A stretch of DNA of 64,000 bases from Utricularia gibba (Eukaryota; Streptophyta; Magnoliopsida; Lamiales; Lentibulariaceae), in contig NEEC01000004.1 of the NCBI GenBank assembly GCA_002189035.1, forward strand, positions 2,418,001 to 2,482,000, given 5' to 3'. A program made the position numbers and the translations under genes. Numbering within the stretch: position 1 is the first letter of the stretch; every line of letters begins with the position of its first letter. Of the stretch, positions 12,641-24,672 are shown in pieces. Below the pieces are notes generated by a model, which was not told the origin of the DNA, searched no databases, and saw only the letters and a list, made by a program, of their open reading frames with translations.

Positions 12641-15078
12641 AAACAAATTATGGATTATTTAGTTTCCAATTTGAACAAAAGATAAAAACAATACATAGTA
12701 ATTGTATCGAATACAAGGAGTTGGTTTTCAAGGGAATGAGAAAGCTTACATCGATTACAACTATCACGATTTATAAACAAGTTAATAAAAGAACAAGACA
12801 GTAGAAACGTAAGTAATAAAACTTGAGTAAGGAAACTATAAGACAAACAATAGAATTGAACTTAAATGAGGTACTTTAAATAAAAAGATGTTTCTGGGAT
12901 TGAAATCTTGCTTAATTACGTTCATTTGGTCTTTACTCTTCTGTGCTCCTTTCAATACTCAGTAATGGGAATAATGAATTGGTTACCTTCTCTTACATTT
13001 TCTTGCACAAAGGCATAGAAATTGCTCGATGTTACTCCCCCTTGGATGAACGAAAAGATAAGAGGTTTAGCCGTCATTATCTTCATGAATGAATCGTTTG
13101 CATGTAACCTAGTATTGCCAATGAGCCAATGAATCCAAATACGATATCATTATTTGTTTATTAATCATGAAGTACAACCACAAACAGAAGGTTATTTCCT
13201 TCAAACTAAAAGGGTGTGAGTTAGTTCTTTCCATCTTACTTCTCTTTAAAAGTCGTAAACATTGCCTAGCTAACTATAAATCTTAAATAAGAAATTGCTA
13301 CAAAAGAGTAACATAATCGTAAAGAGACATATGAAACCCGATCAAATTTGATGGTAATTCTGCAAGTGCATAGAAACCGTCGAAGTAATAAAATAAGATC
13401 GTATCCACAGGGAATTGTTATTGGTTTTCTTTTCAAACAAGGACTCAAAAAGACTAAAAACAAAAGAAAGATTTGGGTTTAAAAACAATAAGAAAAGTGG
13501 CATTGGATCTAAGATCCACCTTGCTTAAAACTCGCTCTTACATGTGTGCAAACCTTGAAGATTGATCTGCTTGCGCAAGCTCTGGGGGTGTTATTCTAAA
13601 GTAGTGCCACTCGGTGACCGTTATAGTACCGTCCTTTGTTTTGTGGGATTATGGAATCAACCACGCCACCAGATCCATTTCACCTCTTGTGATAACCCAT
13701 GTTTTCCCCACACCCAAATCTAACCCCTACACCTCACACCTCGCAGACAGATTAGATAGAATGTGCCTTACCAACGATGTCCGATTGAGCCCTTTTCCTT
13801 AGGTGCTTAAGGCCAACCTTTGATTTTCTCACACTTTTTTCAGGTTATGTGATATTAAAGAGCACGTTGATAAAAAAAACGTTGCGAAAAACAGAATCAA
13901 ACCTCAATTTAAATGTTGAAAAACATAATAAAACAGTCACATGCACAGGACTTGCGCAAGTAAGGCTTCACCGCAGATCCTCAGCCACAAGCGTCTACAC
14001 ACACAAACTTGACTCTAACATGAAATAGACACAAAAATAGGAAAAGTACAAAGGAAAAGTGATTAAAGACGTCTGTAATGGTTAAGAGGGTAGGGTATTT
14101 ATAGGAGAGTAGATCCAAGTCTTCGTATTGAGCTTATTCGATGGGCTTGGATAAAATCTTTTATCCAAATTTTCAAAGATTTTCTTCATATCTCTATCTT
14201 ATCCACGAATCTTGGACCAAATCTTCATCGTTTGACCAAGTCTTGGGTTGAGATTTGTGGCCCATCAAATTCATAATTTGGTGGGTCTTGATTTCTCCTC
14301 AAATTGACCCAAAAGTATCCTAAAAATTCACAAAATACACTTTCTTTCTAAAAAGATTAAAGTAGTGTGAAAGATACAATTGAAAATAATGAGAAAGTGG
14401 AGTCTAAGATAAGTAAAAACAACACTCAAGAGTAATCGAATAACATGTTTTGGAACGACACAAAATCACTTATCAAAATTCAAAGAAGAAATGGAGATTA
14501 ACTAACTAAATGTAGAGTTGGGAGTTTCCCAACGCAAAAATAAGGGTTGCTAGCCACGAACAGCTATACGAAACATAAATACGAAAACAAAGTTCTAGAT
14601 AGAAAATAGAAGAAAATACTCTAGAGAAATAAACAAAGTTTACCTAAAACTCGAATTCCCCATCTAAATCCTCATTTGTCTGAATTTCATGCCATTCTAA
14701 TTCTGCAGTGATCTTGAGTGACTTAAAAGGGATCTCATGGTCTAACAATGCCATGATCATGATATTGTGTCAAAAGTTCCCATGTATTGCACATCAAGAT
14801 TCATTTTTAGGTTTTTGCAGTTCGTCGAAAATCAAGATGTTACTTCGGGAAGATATATTTTGTCGACTTCTACTCATTTTCTCTACTTTCTATCACCTGT
14901 TCATCTCTTACAAAACTTAAATAAAACTAAATCAATATATTAAATAAAATATTTAAATTAAGATTTTTTTTTAATGTAGATAAAACCTAAAACTTATATT
15001 ATAGATTCTTAATTAAATAACTTAAATTATATTTAAACAAAAAAAATCTAAAAGATGATAACAAAATGACACTTAATA
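12640..15078 (-). mobile_element. Solo LTR 'E', diverged, interrupted by another LTR
   Basis: Stretches match solo LTR D (48237-49592) in the same order: ACAACTATCACGATTT near 12757, then blocks at about 12870-13340 and 14476-15078, ending AATGACACTTAATA. The left end is too decayed to fix and I saw no clear target duplication. The match breaks exactly at 13343/14476, where a 1127-bp TG...CA element is inserted. Divergence is clearly greater than in copies A to D, so this is an older insertion. Confidence 0.7.
13349..14475 (-). mobile_element. Solo LTR nested in LTR 'E', perfect AAATT target duplication
   Basis: The element starts TGATGGTAATTC and ends AATCACTTATCA, with TGAT/ATCA inverted termini. 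It is flanked on both sides by AAATT (13344-13348 and 14476-14480). Read in reverse, its end contains CCTGTGGATACGATCTTATT followed by CACTTGCA, a layout common at the 3' end of plant Athila/Tat-like LTRs. There is no internal coding region, so it is a solo LTR or a very small non-autonomous element. It belongs to a different family from LTR copies A to E. Confidence 0.85.
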
Positions 15079-15402
15079 CCCATCTAATCTTTGAAGTCAA
15101 ATTTTGTCTTAAAGAATCAAGTATTCTTTGATTTTAAAAGGGTATTTGTAACCTCATCACCTTTTAGTAATAAAAAATGGAGCATATTTTAACCAAGCAT
15201 AAGTATTAGAGGGAAATGATAAAACAGCTTCCATATATGTAGACCCATTTTGTGTAACAAGTCTGAGAACGTTTTGCAAATAGAAATTTTGGGCACACTA
15301 TATGCTATCACTTTTAACCCAAATAGTTTGATAATCATACCAATTTGCCTATAAAGACCAATGTCTTTTATGGTCAAAATTTGACATTATTGACAATTGA
15401 CG
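15079..15402. other. AT-rich spacer, nothing recognised
   Basis: AT-rich sequence between solo LTR 'E' and the tandem array that follows. The open frame at 15189-15377 has no motif. Confidence 0.5.
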
Positions 15403-15860
15403 ATATTTTTCGTTTCCAAACACCTATAAATCATATCGTTGATATTTAAAAATAATATTTATATATTTTTAACATGTTATTTTTGACACCTAAAAACTAT
15501 ATCCTTGATGCTTATATGTAATATTTATATTTATATTATATATTTCTAAGCATTTATAAATTATGTTGTCAATGTCTTCAAGTAATAAGTATATTTTTTA
15601 CCATATAATTTCTAGCCACCTAATAACTCACATTATCAATGCTTGAAATTAAAATATGTGTATTTCACCATGTTATTTTCAGACATCAACACATCTTATT
15701 GTTGGTACATAAAAATAATAAAAGTGCTTTTTATTGCGTTATTTCTAGTCACCTATAATCCACACTATTGGTTCCTTTATTGAGTCGAAAACTAATACTT
15801 ATTTTTTACTATATCATTTTTAAACAACTATAAATAATGTCGTAGAATTATATATTTTTT
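15403..15860. repeat. Degenerate tandem array, about seven units of 63-75 bp
   Basis: Successive segments follow one pattern: TTATTTCTAGxCACCTATAA, then a variable ATCATATxGTTGATGCTT, then an AT-rich stretch ending in a TTTTTACCATG-like motif. Unit starts are near 15408, 15478, 15540, 15606, 15673, 15739 and 15814. Copies are strongly diverged, so the array is old. The sequence itself shows no coding capacity. Confidence 0.7.
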
Positions 15861-17013
15861 ATTAGATATGTGTTTGAAAAACAACCCATGTAACATAGAA
15901 AACTTGGCATTACATCAGTCATCAAGCTTGGGATTAAAATTTCATTGCTACCAAATACCTAATACAGGTTTTCAATCTAACGAAGACTACGGTTATCCCA
16001 CGTTACCAACCACACGCCATCATGTTTCCTATCCAATGAAAGTCGAGGTCGCGTGGACCTGCAAATAACGGAGTCTTCCCATCGTCTGATCAACCACCAT
16101 AACCAACGGTTGATGAATTTTGCAACCGACTCAAATTTGACAGGTGACGCCATTAGGTGTGTGCTGAATGACTTGCAAGTTGTTTTCTTCCACGAGAGGG
16201 CAACCATCAACGTAGTTTCCAATGCGCCGTGCCATGAAAGGAAGGTTTTACCAATGTTTCTACAACGTACCCCAAGGGACAAGAGGATGGGCTTTGATTG
16301 GATGCTGGACGCTTGGTAACAAATCTGAAATTTGGATGAACCAAACATTCTCTGTGACGAAAGCTCGAGAACAGTTTCCAGTATCCTCACCATGTATTGG
16401 TTATTTGGATCATCTTCTAACATGCCATATGTACTGATTATGCACTGGAAGACATCATCAAAGAACCTAAGCATTACCTCGAATCAAATGCATGCGTGAG
16501 TTCAATGTTACTCACCATCTCTGTCTTTGTAATTTCAGCAAAACACATGCTCCTAAAAATTTGATTGTTCGTGAAAAAAGATCCAATTTCATTTCCAGAC
16601 CATAACAACATCCATCCTCACGAGTTGGGTTAGGCAACCCCATGAAGAAAACAATAATACATTCAATCATATTTTAAATATACTTTACTACTACTACTGC
16701 TATTATTACTTTTATTGTGTTATTACTTTGAAATGAAATAAACTGCACTTATCAATTCCCCAAAATGTGAGAATTATCCCTTATTATCTCTGCAATATAA
16801 TATTTAAATAATATATTCAAGTACTGATTTAAATACAATGATCATAGACTTCATTTTCAAGTAATGACACTAATTAAGTAAATAAAATCATAAAAACACA
16901 CAATACCTCATTCGTTTGCTTGATCATCTTGTGTGGGTTGACTCTTCGCTATGTTCTCCACTTCCCCTGCTATATTTCAATCATTTTGAATGTCCATTGC
17001 CATTGACGCTCTG
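15861..17013. other. Region downstream of the GLR gene, no gene recognised
   Basis: The 15870-16480 part is less AT-rich than its surroundings and holds overlapping open frames on both strands (a 165-codon minus frame and an 88-codon plus frame). I cannot match either to a family. They could be a decayed gene fragment or chance. The remainder to 17013 is AT-rich and probably includes the 3' untranslated region of the glutamate-receptor gene. Confidence 0.4.
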
Positions 17014-20000
17014 TCAAGTTGGCCTTCCCATAGATTCAGGCTGCTGGAGATTCTTTTTGAACAAGTGCTGGAGCAGAATTTCTAGTATATACCACAGTGG
17101 TAAATTTGGAGGAGGGAGCAAGTCCCGTTTTTTATGAAGTAAAGTGAGTACACGTGCAACAACAAAGAATGCAGCGATTGATCCTACAATCGCAAAAAGC
17201 CCCAAGAAGCTATCGAGACCCAGGCTCTCGTGAGAGAATGGGGTAGTTGGACATAGGCTTGAAGGTACTAACCATTTTTTTTCCATCTGAAACATTTTGT
17301 CACTCTCAATGACATTCAGCACTGCCTTTGAAACATCCGATACCAACGGAGACCCAATTGGAAACACCTGCAATCAAGAATAATGCACACATAAGTACTA
17401 ACCACGGCAGAGTGTAAAGTTAAATTTGTTATCCTTTTTTTACTCACGAAGCCAAAACCGGCTGTTTTGTAAATAGGACCAATCATAGCGTACTGTGAAG
17501 CATAATCAGACAAGAAGACTTTCAAGTATGGGGTTTCATCAAAAGCTGCTGCAATTTTTCCATTTCCATTGCCAGTCACGAACAACTTATTGAGTTCCTC
17601 TGAGCTGTTATATGGTAGCAATCTTGATGTGTCAAAGTTGTTTTTCAAGAGAAATTCCCTCACAAATGTCCTTTCTTGATAACCAACATAAGCATTATTT
17701 TGGATAAGTGTTTTCATATCGGAGATTGAAGGTCGCAGTTGATTGGCAGTTAAAAGTGAAGCCAAATTAGCCGTGTAGCTTTGTGTGAGGATAAGAATAA
17801 TAAAAAACCATAGAATCATAATAATCCTAGTGAAATTGCTTCTTATATTCTCCTCTGCAAAAATGCATTATAAAACAAGTAAGAAAATGATGTTAGTAAA
17901 AAATGTATATCAACTTATCTTTCAATAACTTACTTTGAGAAAATACCATAGTTGAAAAAGAATACCATAGTGCCATTCCTACTTGATGATGAAGAGCACC
18001 TCTAAACTCGGTTCCCTCCTCTCCATGCTCTAGGATTAATATCACGACCGCAATGATTATGAATGATAAAAAACTTGTCAGCCAGAGTTGCCATGTTAGT
18101 GGCCTTAGAAATAACCATGCTTTGTTGTTTTTTATGTGAATATATGGAACAAGCATGGAAACACCAGATTCTGTATAAGGAAGTGAGAAGTCAACAAATG
18201 CTGACCGATTTGCGATTATTGTGATGTCACCAACCAAAGCATCATAATTCTGTTCATTTTTCAAAAAGCAAAATAGTCACAATCAATTTAAATAAATAAA
18301 CCTTTTATAAAATTATGAAAACACACTTACCTTGAGATATATCTCATTTATCATGTCGTCATAAGTCCCATTAGGTTTCCTGTGAGCTGTGGCAAAAGGA
18401 ATGTACTCATATTGTACACCATATGGCAATGATTTTATAACTGCATCAAAAATCTCAATACAAAATCCTTGTGCATTTGTTGAGTTATCCGGATTCCAAC
18501 TGACATGGACAAATTCAGGGAAACCATCTTTTACTGGAACCAATACTCGAAGTTTCTTTTCATTTACTGGCAACACCCATCCTTTAGGTGGAGAAATCCT
18601 ATCGCCTGGCCATATAATTGTCTTGAACTTACCCTTCAATGTGGATGCTTGAACCGTTGATTTATGTTCTCTAATAATTCCATCTTCTTCAGTCCAATAT
18701 CCCACTACTCTAGCTGCTGAGCCAACTATGTTAAGCACCTCATAAGGTGGAGATTGAAGTTGTTTATCCCTAAATTTAACGTGACCTGCCAACCCTTCAA
18801 ATGCTGTGTTTGATAGAACTTGAATAAGATCCATGCCAACAGTTGACACGCCCAATTTTTCAAGGTCGGTGGCATTACTCAGGCCATTTGACATTAAGAA
18901 TGTTTCATTTCTAATAGATAGTGAAACTTTTTCAATAGCCATGGCTAGTGCAGTTATGGTATCATATGCCCATAGGCCAATAACTGTGGGTTCCATCGCT
19001 CTGTTATGGAGTGGAAATTCTCTTTTGTAATGCGCTTGAAACTTCTGAAGCTTTGATGTTTTAGGTATATTAGGCCTCACTCCCAAGACTCCTTCCATGG
19101 ACTCCATAACATCTTGATTCAAGGTATTCAACGGATTCGTCAATGCATCAGTTATAATCCATGCATATTCTTCGCTCATCATCCCAAGTTGTTTTACTTT
19201 CAAGAAGAAGCGAGAACCAAGAGCCTCGGCCATGTGTACAACAAAAATACGAGTTTGCATAGTCATTAGCTTATTAAGCTCAGCAACAATCTGATCATCA
19301 GTTGCAGATGAAGGAATCCCACTTCTATAAGGAATGCGGACATCTATTTTTTCCAAAGCATCACTCAAAAAGGGAAGGATTCCTTGTCCAAACTCATCAT
19401 CAACATAAACCACTGTCATTTCTCTCCAACTAAAAGCTTGAACTATGGCACTTATGACACTTACTTGTGAAGAATCACTCAAAGCAGTCCTAAAGAAGAA
19501 TGGGCTTCTAATTGATGTGAGGGAAGGACTTGTGGCTGTAAATGTTATGATAGGCACATGTGCCTTATCACCAAGATGTATCACAAAATTTGCCTCCATT
19601 GACTTCAATGGTCCGATGATCGCCTCAACTTGAACATTCTTTATTAAGTCTACAACTGTGGATAATTAAACTAAACAATGCATTTTTCTGTAAAAGATAA
19701 AATTAAAAATAAGAAACTGAAACTAATCATTCTAAGCACACCATTTAATCCCTAATGATTCACGGTATTAATCTTATGATCTTAAGCTCTAGGGTCCTTA
19801 TATAAACTAGGCCCATGCTCACAAATAACTTAACTAAATAAAAACAACATTAATCTACTTTATTATCATAGTCCCTCCGAGGAAAATCGATTTTTGACCC
19901 GAATTCCTACCAAGTTTCAGAAGGTAAAAGAAATCGGTTTACTTGACCCGCATGTGCTCAGTTTTGTAGAATTTTACGAGGAAATGAAGAACGGGAAGTA

Positions 20001-20276
20001 AACGAAATAGGACGCACCTGATGAGGCTGCAGCCACAACGTCTCCCGCGGAGTCCCTCGTCGTAAGAACCAACCTTGTCTGAAAATGTCGATTCTCGGCG
20101 TAGAAATCTTCTAAAGCCATATTCATGGCGGCCAAACTCATCTTCCCAACCTCCATGCTCATGTCGAGCACCACCCCGACCCTCACCGGAACTACCGCCG
20201 CCAAGGCGTTCTCCTGCGAGAAGCCGAGTAACACGAGAACCCAACACAAGAGCAAGTCCCCGAACGCCATTCTCAT
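17014..20276 (-). CDS. GLR: Glutamate receptor-like channel (GLR, clade 2-like)
   Basis: Plant GLRs are tetrameric amino-acid-gated cation channels of the plasma or internal membranes. Five exons join in frame: 20018-20276, 18331-19655, 17934-18249, 17448-17854 and 17014-17367, giving 886 aa, normal for the family. A signal peptide (MRMAFGDLLLCWVLVLL...) begins at 20276. Upstream in-frame ATGs exist but would bury it. Exons 1-2 encode the periplasmic-type ligand-binding N-domain (VPVRVGVVLD...) and the start of S1. Exon 3 holds RSAFVDFSLPYTESGVSML, the conserved Arg region of the ligand site, then membrane helix 1 and the pore loop. Exon 4 holds the gate motif SYTANLASLLTANQL and S2. Exon 5 ends S2 (VFPIGSPLV) and contains the last membrane helix (FAIVGSIAAFFVVARVL). 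No disrupted frame or missing core motif was seen. The clade 2 placement rests on motif resemblance only. Confidence 0.95.
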
Positions 20277-21283
20277 AGCTGTGTGTGTATGTTTTTCTTC
20301 TGGAGAAGAAAATGGGTGTACACAGAAGAGGAGGTACGTAGTAGCCATTTATCATCTTCCTCGGTGGGACATGAAGAACCATTTGAAATGACCTTGAGGG
20401 TTGAATTTTCAGATCCGGACACTTTGGAACATGACTTTTTAAAAATTTGTTTTATACTTGTTTCAAAAACATCGTTTCCCATCTAATCCTATAAAATTCA
20501 TTCATAAATTATAATACAAAATCAGAATCCACCTCATCCTGTACAATGTCCCATGCCGACAGCATACTCTGAAACCGCCCTTCCCGACCCAATATACCCG
20601 TGATGTTTGGATGTAAGAGCATTATCAATAATCTTCAAATGCGCTTTCGAATATGAGTAAGCAAGGATGGTTTCCCTTTATTCAACATGAGTCAACCCGG
20701 GGGACCCAAAAAAGGGTAATGCAGTCATTCAGGGATGATGACAGCCAATCCGCTAGAGGCGCATTCCTTGACTACTTCAAAGCAAACTCACTGGCGTGCT
20801 TCCCTACACAAATAGTACTTCATAATTGTATCAGTTTCCACTTCATTAACCTGATATTATGGGAAAAAGAGTAGCTGAGGTTTAGGGTTTATGTTTGAAG
20901 GGTTATATGATAGCAAAGTATTAATCCCTATTTACAAATTATTGGTCCAAATCTAGTTTTGGTGTTTTTTCATGGCCGGAGAAATCCAAGTATAATTTTT
21001 GAACACAAATATTGTGTTTAATGTTCAACTTTTCTGGTCTTACTCACAGGAAATTAGGTGATGTGATGTGTCGCATAGAAATATTAGTCAAAGGTGGTGG
21101 CGGTGTTTGGCATTTCGTAGGTTCAGAGAAATAAAAAAACAAGAAAACAGGAAAACGCGTTGCTTGAGAGTTGGAGTCACAGGACCAGTGCTTTGCTACA
21201 CAACAAAATAACTATCACATGATTTAGACATTGTACCCGATTTTTTATGATTTATTTTCTCGGTAAAATTAGAAAGGATTTGT
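20277..21283. other. Upstream region of the GLR gene
   Basis: This should hold the promoter and 5' leader of the glutamate-receptor gene, which is read leftwards. I could not identify a convincing TATA box. Short open frames (for example 20653-20874) show no motif. Confidence 0.4.
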
Positions 21284-21517
21284 AAAAACAAAAAGTATGT
21301 ATTAAATAACATTGAAATTGATAATTTCCAAAACATTATGAAGATATTTTTGTAAAAACGGACGAGTCTCCAGCCAAGTACTAAAATTGTGTAAAAATTG
21401 ATAAGTCTCCACAATTTTAGTACTTGGCTGGAGACTCGTCCGTTTTTACAAAAATATCTTCATAATTTTTTGGAAATTATCAATTTCAATGTTATTTAAT
21501 ATATACTTTTTGTTTTT
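21284..21517. repeat. Near-perfect palindrome, 108-bp arms and an 18-bp loop
   Basis: The left arm 21284-21391 and the right arm 21410-21517 are reverse complements with only two mismatches in 108 bases; the loop is 21392-21409. The right arm is bracketed by a 13-bp direct repeat, CTCCACAATTTTA, at 21407-21419 and 21520-21532. No terminal TG/CA or transposon-like ends are visible, so it does not look like a MITE. If transcribed it would form a long hairpin RNA. Confidence 0.95.
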
Positions 21518-21532
21518 AGCTCCACAATTTTA

Positions 21533-21999
21533 TTAAATATGTGACTAATATATGCTATCTAATCGTATGAAGCGAATGATTAAATAAAAGATTAAGAAAG
21601 AAGTGACAAAGATTAATTTGGTAAATACCCAATGGAAACTCCTATAATTTTCTCATTTTTTACATCAAAAACCATATTTGTGACCTTTTGCCTTCTGCAC
21701 AATCGAAATCTCAAATTTTGCGTAGCACCACTCGATGTCAATGGAAGAGGCTCCGAGCCAATCCAGATGTCTTTCTTTGGACAATCACTTGTCTGTTGCT
21801 TCACTGAACAGCCCACGTCAAGTCGTCGAAGGAAACAATGTCTTGTAATTTCTGATAGTCTGATTTCTGCTATTGGGTTATTGTATCCATGCTTACTGTG
21901 ATTCTCACTGGTGGTAAGAAAGAGTACCAGAAACCTATCCGCAGTGTATGTGAGATAAATATTACTTGAGAATAAAGTGATGGGTTTAAACAAAATGGC
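21533..21999. other. Unassigned DNA between the palindrome and the copia element
   Basis: An open frame of 126 codons on the minus strand (21613-21993) and an 89-codon frame on the plus strand overlap here. The minus frame ends with a short VFDVKNEKI segment that is vaguely like the end of aspartic-protease-type proteins. That is too weak to call a gene. Confidence 0.35.
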
Positions 22000-22208
22000 T
22001 GAAGAAATGGTAAATGATGAAATATTACTGGTTTGTTAATCGATGATTTAAAAAAAAATTTAATGAATAAAAAGGAAAGTTGAGCACAATCTTGGATACG
22101 GGATAATCTCCAAGCAAAGAATGTGGATATTCTTAATTTATTTCATTGATTCCAGTTTGATTGCAACCATTTGTTCATGAGTGCAGTAGCATAAGAACTG
22201 GGCAATCA

Positions 22209-24586
22209 TGGCAAAATTTGGTAAATACATACGACAGATTACATATATTTACAAAATATTGAAAGTTTTTTTATTATAAAATTACATGTAATCTTAGTTT
22301 TCATTTGTAAACTACCAGACTTCTTCTTTTTTAAATTAGAAATAGCCCATGGGAGCATATCCGTATTTGTTGGTGTTAAGTGTCATTTTATCACTTTCTT
22401 TTATATTGTTTTTATGTCTAGATGTGATTAAAATTGTCTAATTAGGAGTCTATAATATGAGATTTAGGTTTTTATCTAGTTTAGAGTAATTATTTTAAAT
22501 TTTGTATTTTTATCTAATATTCTTGTTAGTTTTATTTAAGTTTTTCTAAAGATACACACATGATAGTAAGTGAGAGAAAAATGGCAATAGATGGTAACAA
22601 ATTGGATCTTTCCGAACTGACATCCCTTTGATTTCTGGAAGACTGCAGACGCCTAATCATTAACCTTGACGTGCGGAATACAAGAGTCTCTGATAGGCGA
22701 CATCATTAGCATACTAGTGTTAAAGCATAACTTTCGTGCAAGTCACCCCAAATCCAGTAGAACCACAGGAACACAAAAACTAAGACAAAATAGTTCAACT
22801 CAGTTCAGTTCGGGCAAGTTTGAATGAGACTTCAATTCAGTTTAGACTTTTGTTTCTCTCTTTAAAAGATTTTCCTCTAGCTTCTCTCTAGAATCTGTTT
22901 TCGTTTCCTTTAATTTGTATGGCCATTCACGACTAGAAACTTCTGTTTCTGGGTTGGGATACTTTCAAATCTATATTTTGTTAACTTATCTTCATCTCTT
23001 CTTTGAATCCGAACGGGTTCCGTATATCTTCACACGACTATGTTACAGTCTTTTTGTAATAGTCCTCTTCTTCAAGATTCATGGTTAGCTGATCACTATC
23101 TGAGACTTTTGAAAAAGAGTAAGATGGAAAGTACCAACTCACACCTCTTTGGCAAGAGGAAAACAACGTTTTGTCTGTGGCTGTACCTCATGATTAATAG
23201 ACAGATAGTGACCTCGTATATGGACTCATTAGGTCATTGGCAATACTCGGGCACATGCGTGCAATTCGACTATAAGGATACGCTGGCAGGACCTCTTATC
23301 TTCACGTTCATCCAAGGAGGAGCAACATCGGACTATTCCCGTACCTTCTTGTAAGAGAGTGTAAGGGAAAGTAGGTAATTCCTTATTCCTATAACCGAAT
23401 ACTCGATAAGACTAGAGAAGAGTGAAGACGCAACAAATGTAACTGGACATGATTCTAAACTCAGGAACATTCGCTTAATTTAAGGTTCATCGTTTATGTT
23501 TATTTCTATTGTTTGTTTAAAACCCTCTTATCTCCTTACTCAAGCTTCATCATTTACGTTTCTCCCATCTTTTACTTTCAAAACCGTTTACAAATTGTAA
23601 TAGTTATATTTGGTGTACCTCATCTTTCACTAAAAAACAACTCTTTGTGTTCGACATCCATAGTTCGTTTTTGTGTTTCATGAATTTTAAAAATATTAAA
23701 ATTTGTTATGGAAACGACACGCATCAATTGACGTAAATGAACATTGAACAAAATGATTTTCCATGAAAACAAAAGAATCTATAGTATAATATTTTTAAAA
23801 TTATAATAAATAATACAATTCATTATTAATAATGATATTAAGAAAACTACACAAGTAAACTAGTTAAAAAAATGTACAAAAATGTAATATAATAAATGAT
23901 ATATGTTATTTATGAAATAAAAAATTAATAATTAATTTTTATATTATTATGATTTATTTACAATTATAAAATATTTTTACATAAAAGTAACTATTTTTTA
24001 CTCGAAATTGTTATAAAAAATAGTTTTTTTGTATTTTAAAATGATTTTGAAAATAATGAAGACCAAGTATCATATTAAAATTAATAATATTTTTTGTTTT
24101 ATATTAATTATTACAATTATCAATTCTTTTTGTAATTTTTACTTATTAATTATTTTCCATACACATTCAATATCACTTTAAATTAATTGGAAATATTTTA
24201 ATTTTTTGTAATTCAATTTTTTTAATTTATAAGCAATCATAATTATATTCATTAAAATATCATTTATTCATTTGGAAATTATGAATGAAAAAATGATAAC
24301 TATAATTATGGATATTTTAAGTATTTGAAAAAAATTTGAATATGTTATATATAATTTTAAAATTTTAAAAAATAATATTTTCATAGCAAGTCAGCTTTTA
24401 TAATGTAATAAAAATTAAGAATGAAGTGATTTTAAAATTGAAATACCATGATTTTGCAAAGAAATTTATAAATTTAATATATTTTATCAAAAAAAATAAA
24501 AAAATAAAGTAATTTACAAATTAAAATGAAAATTCTGGTAAAATACCAATCAAAAGTAGTGACACATTCAAAACACTAATTATCCT
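22209..24586. mobile_element. AT-rich insertion in the copia 3' LTR, unclassified DNA element
   Basis: LTR alignment breaks after GGCAATCA (22201-22208) and resumes with GGCGATCA (24587-24594), a likely 8-bp target duplication with one change. Eight-base duplications are typical of hAT elements and eight to nine of Mutator-like elements. The ends carry no obvious terminal inverted repeat. Without the nested solo LTR C it is about 1 kb, extremely AT-rich and non-coding. Similar GGTAAAATAC phrases recur near both ends and again near 46110. Confidence 0.5.
22374..23726 (+). mobile_element. Solo LTR 'C'
   Basis: A 1353-bp element begins TGTTAAGTGTCATTTT and ends AAACGACACGCATCA. It is closely similar to solo LTR D in reverse orientation over its full length. 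The flanks GTTGG and ATTGA agree at three of five positions, and both differences are G/A transitions, so the target duplication is decayed or doubtful. Near its right end TTTGTGTTCGACATCC resembles the 3' part of Athila/Tat LTRs. The open frame at 23040-23354 is internal to the LTR and should not be annotated as a gene. Confidence 0.75.
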
Positions 24587-24672
24587 GGCGATCAACTTGT
24601 AGTAAGAAGGATTGGTAAAGTTAGACTATCTTGAATTATCTTGGTACTTATGTCAGCTATTGTGATTCATCA

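Noticed and set aside
15977-16474. 165-codon open frame on the minus strand
   Set aside because: It has no motif, no ATG-supported homologue that I recognise, and an equally open plus strand. I describe the region but do not call a gene.
23040-23354. 104-codon open frame starting with ATG
   Set aside because: It lies wholly inside solo LTR C and is broken in the related copy D.
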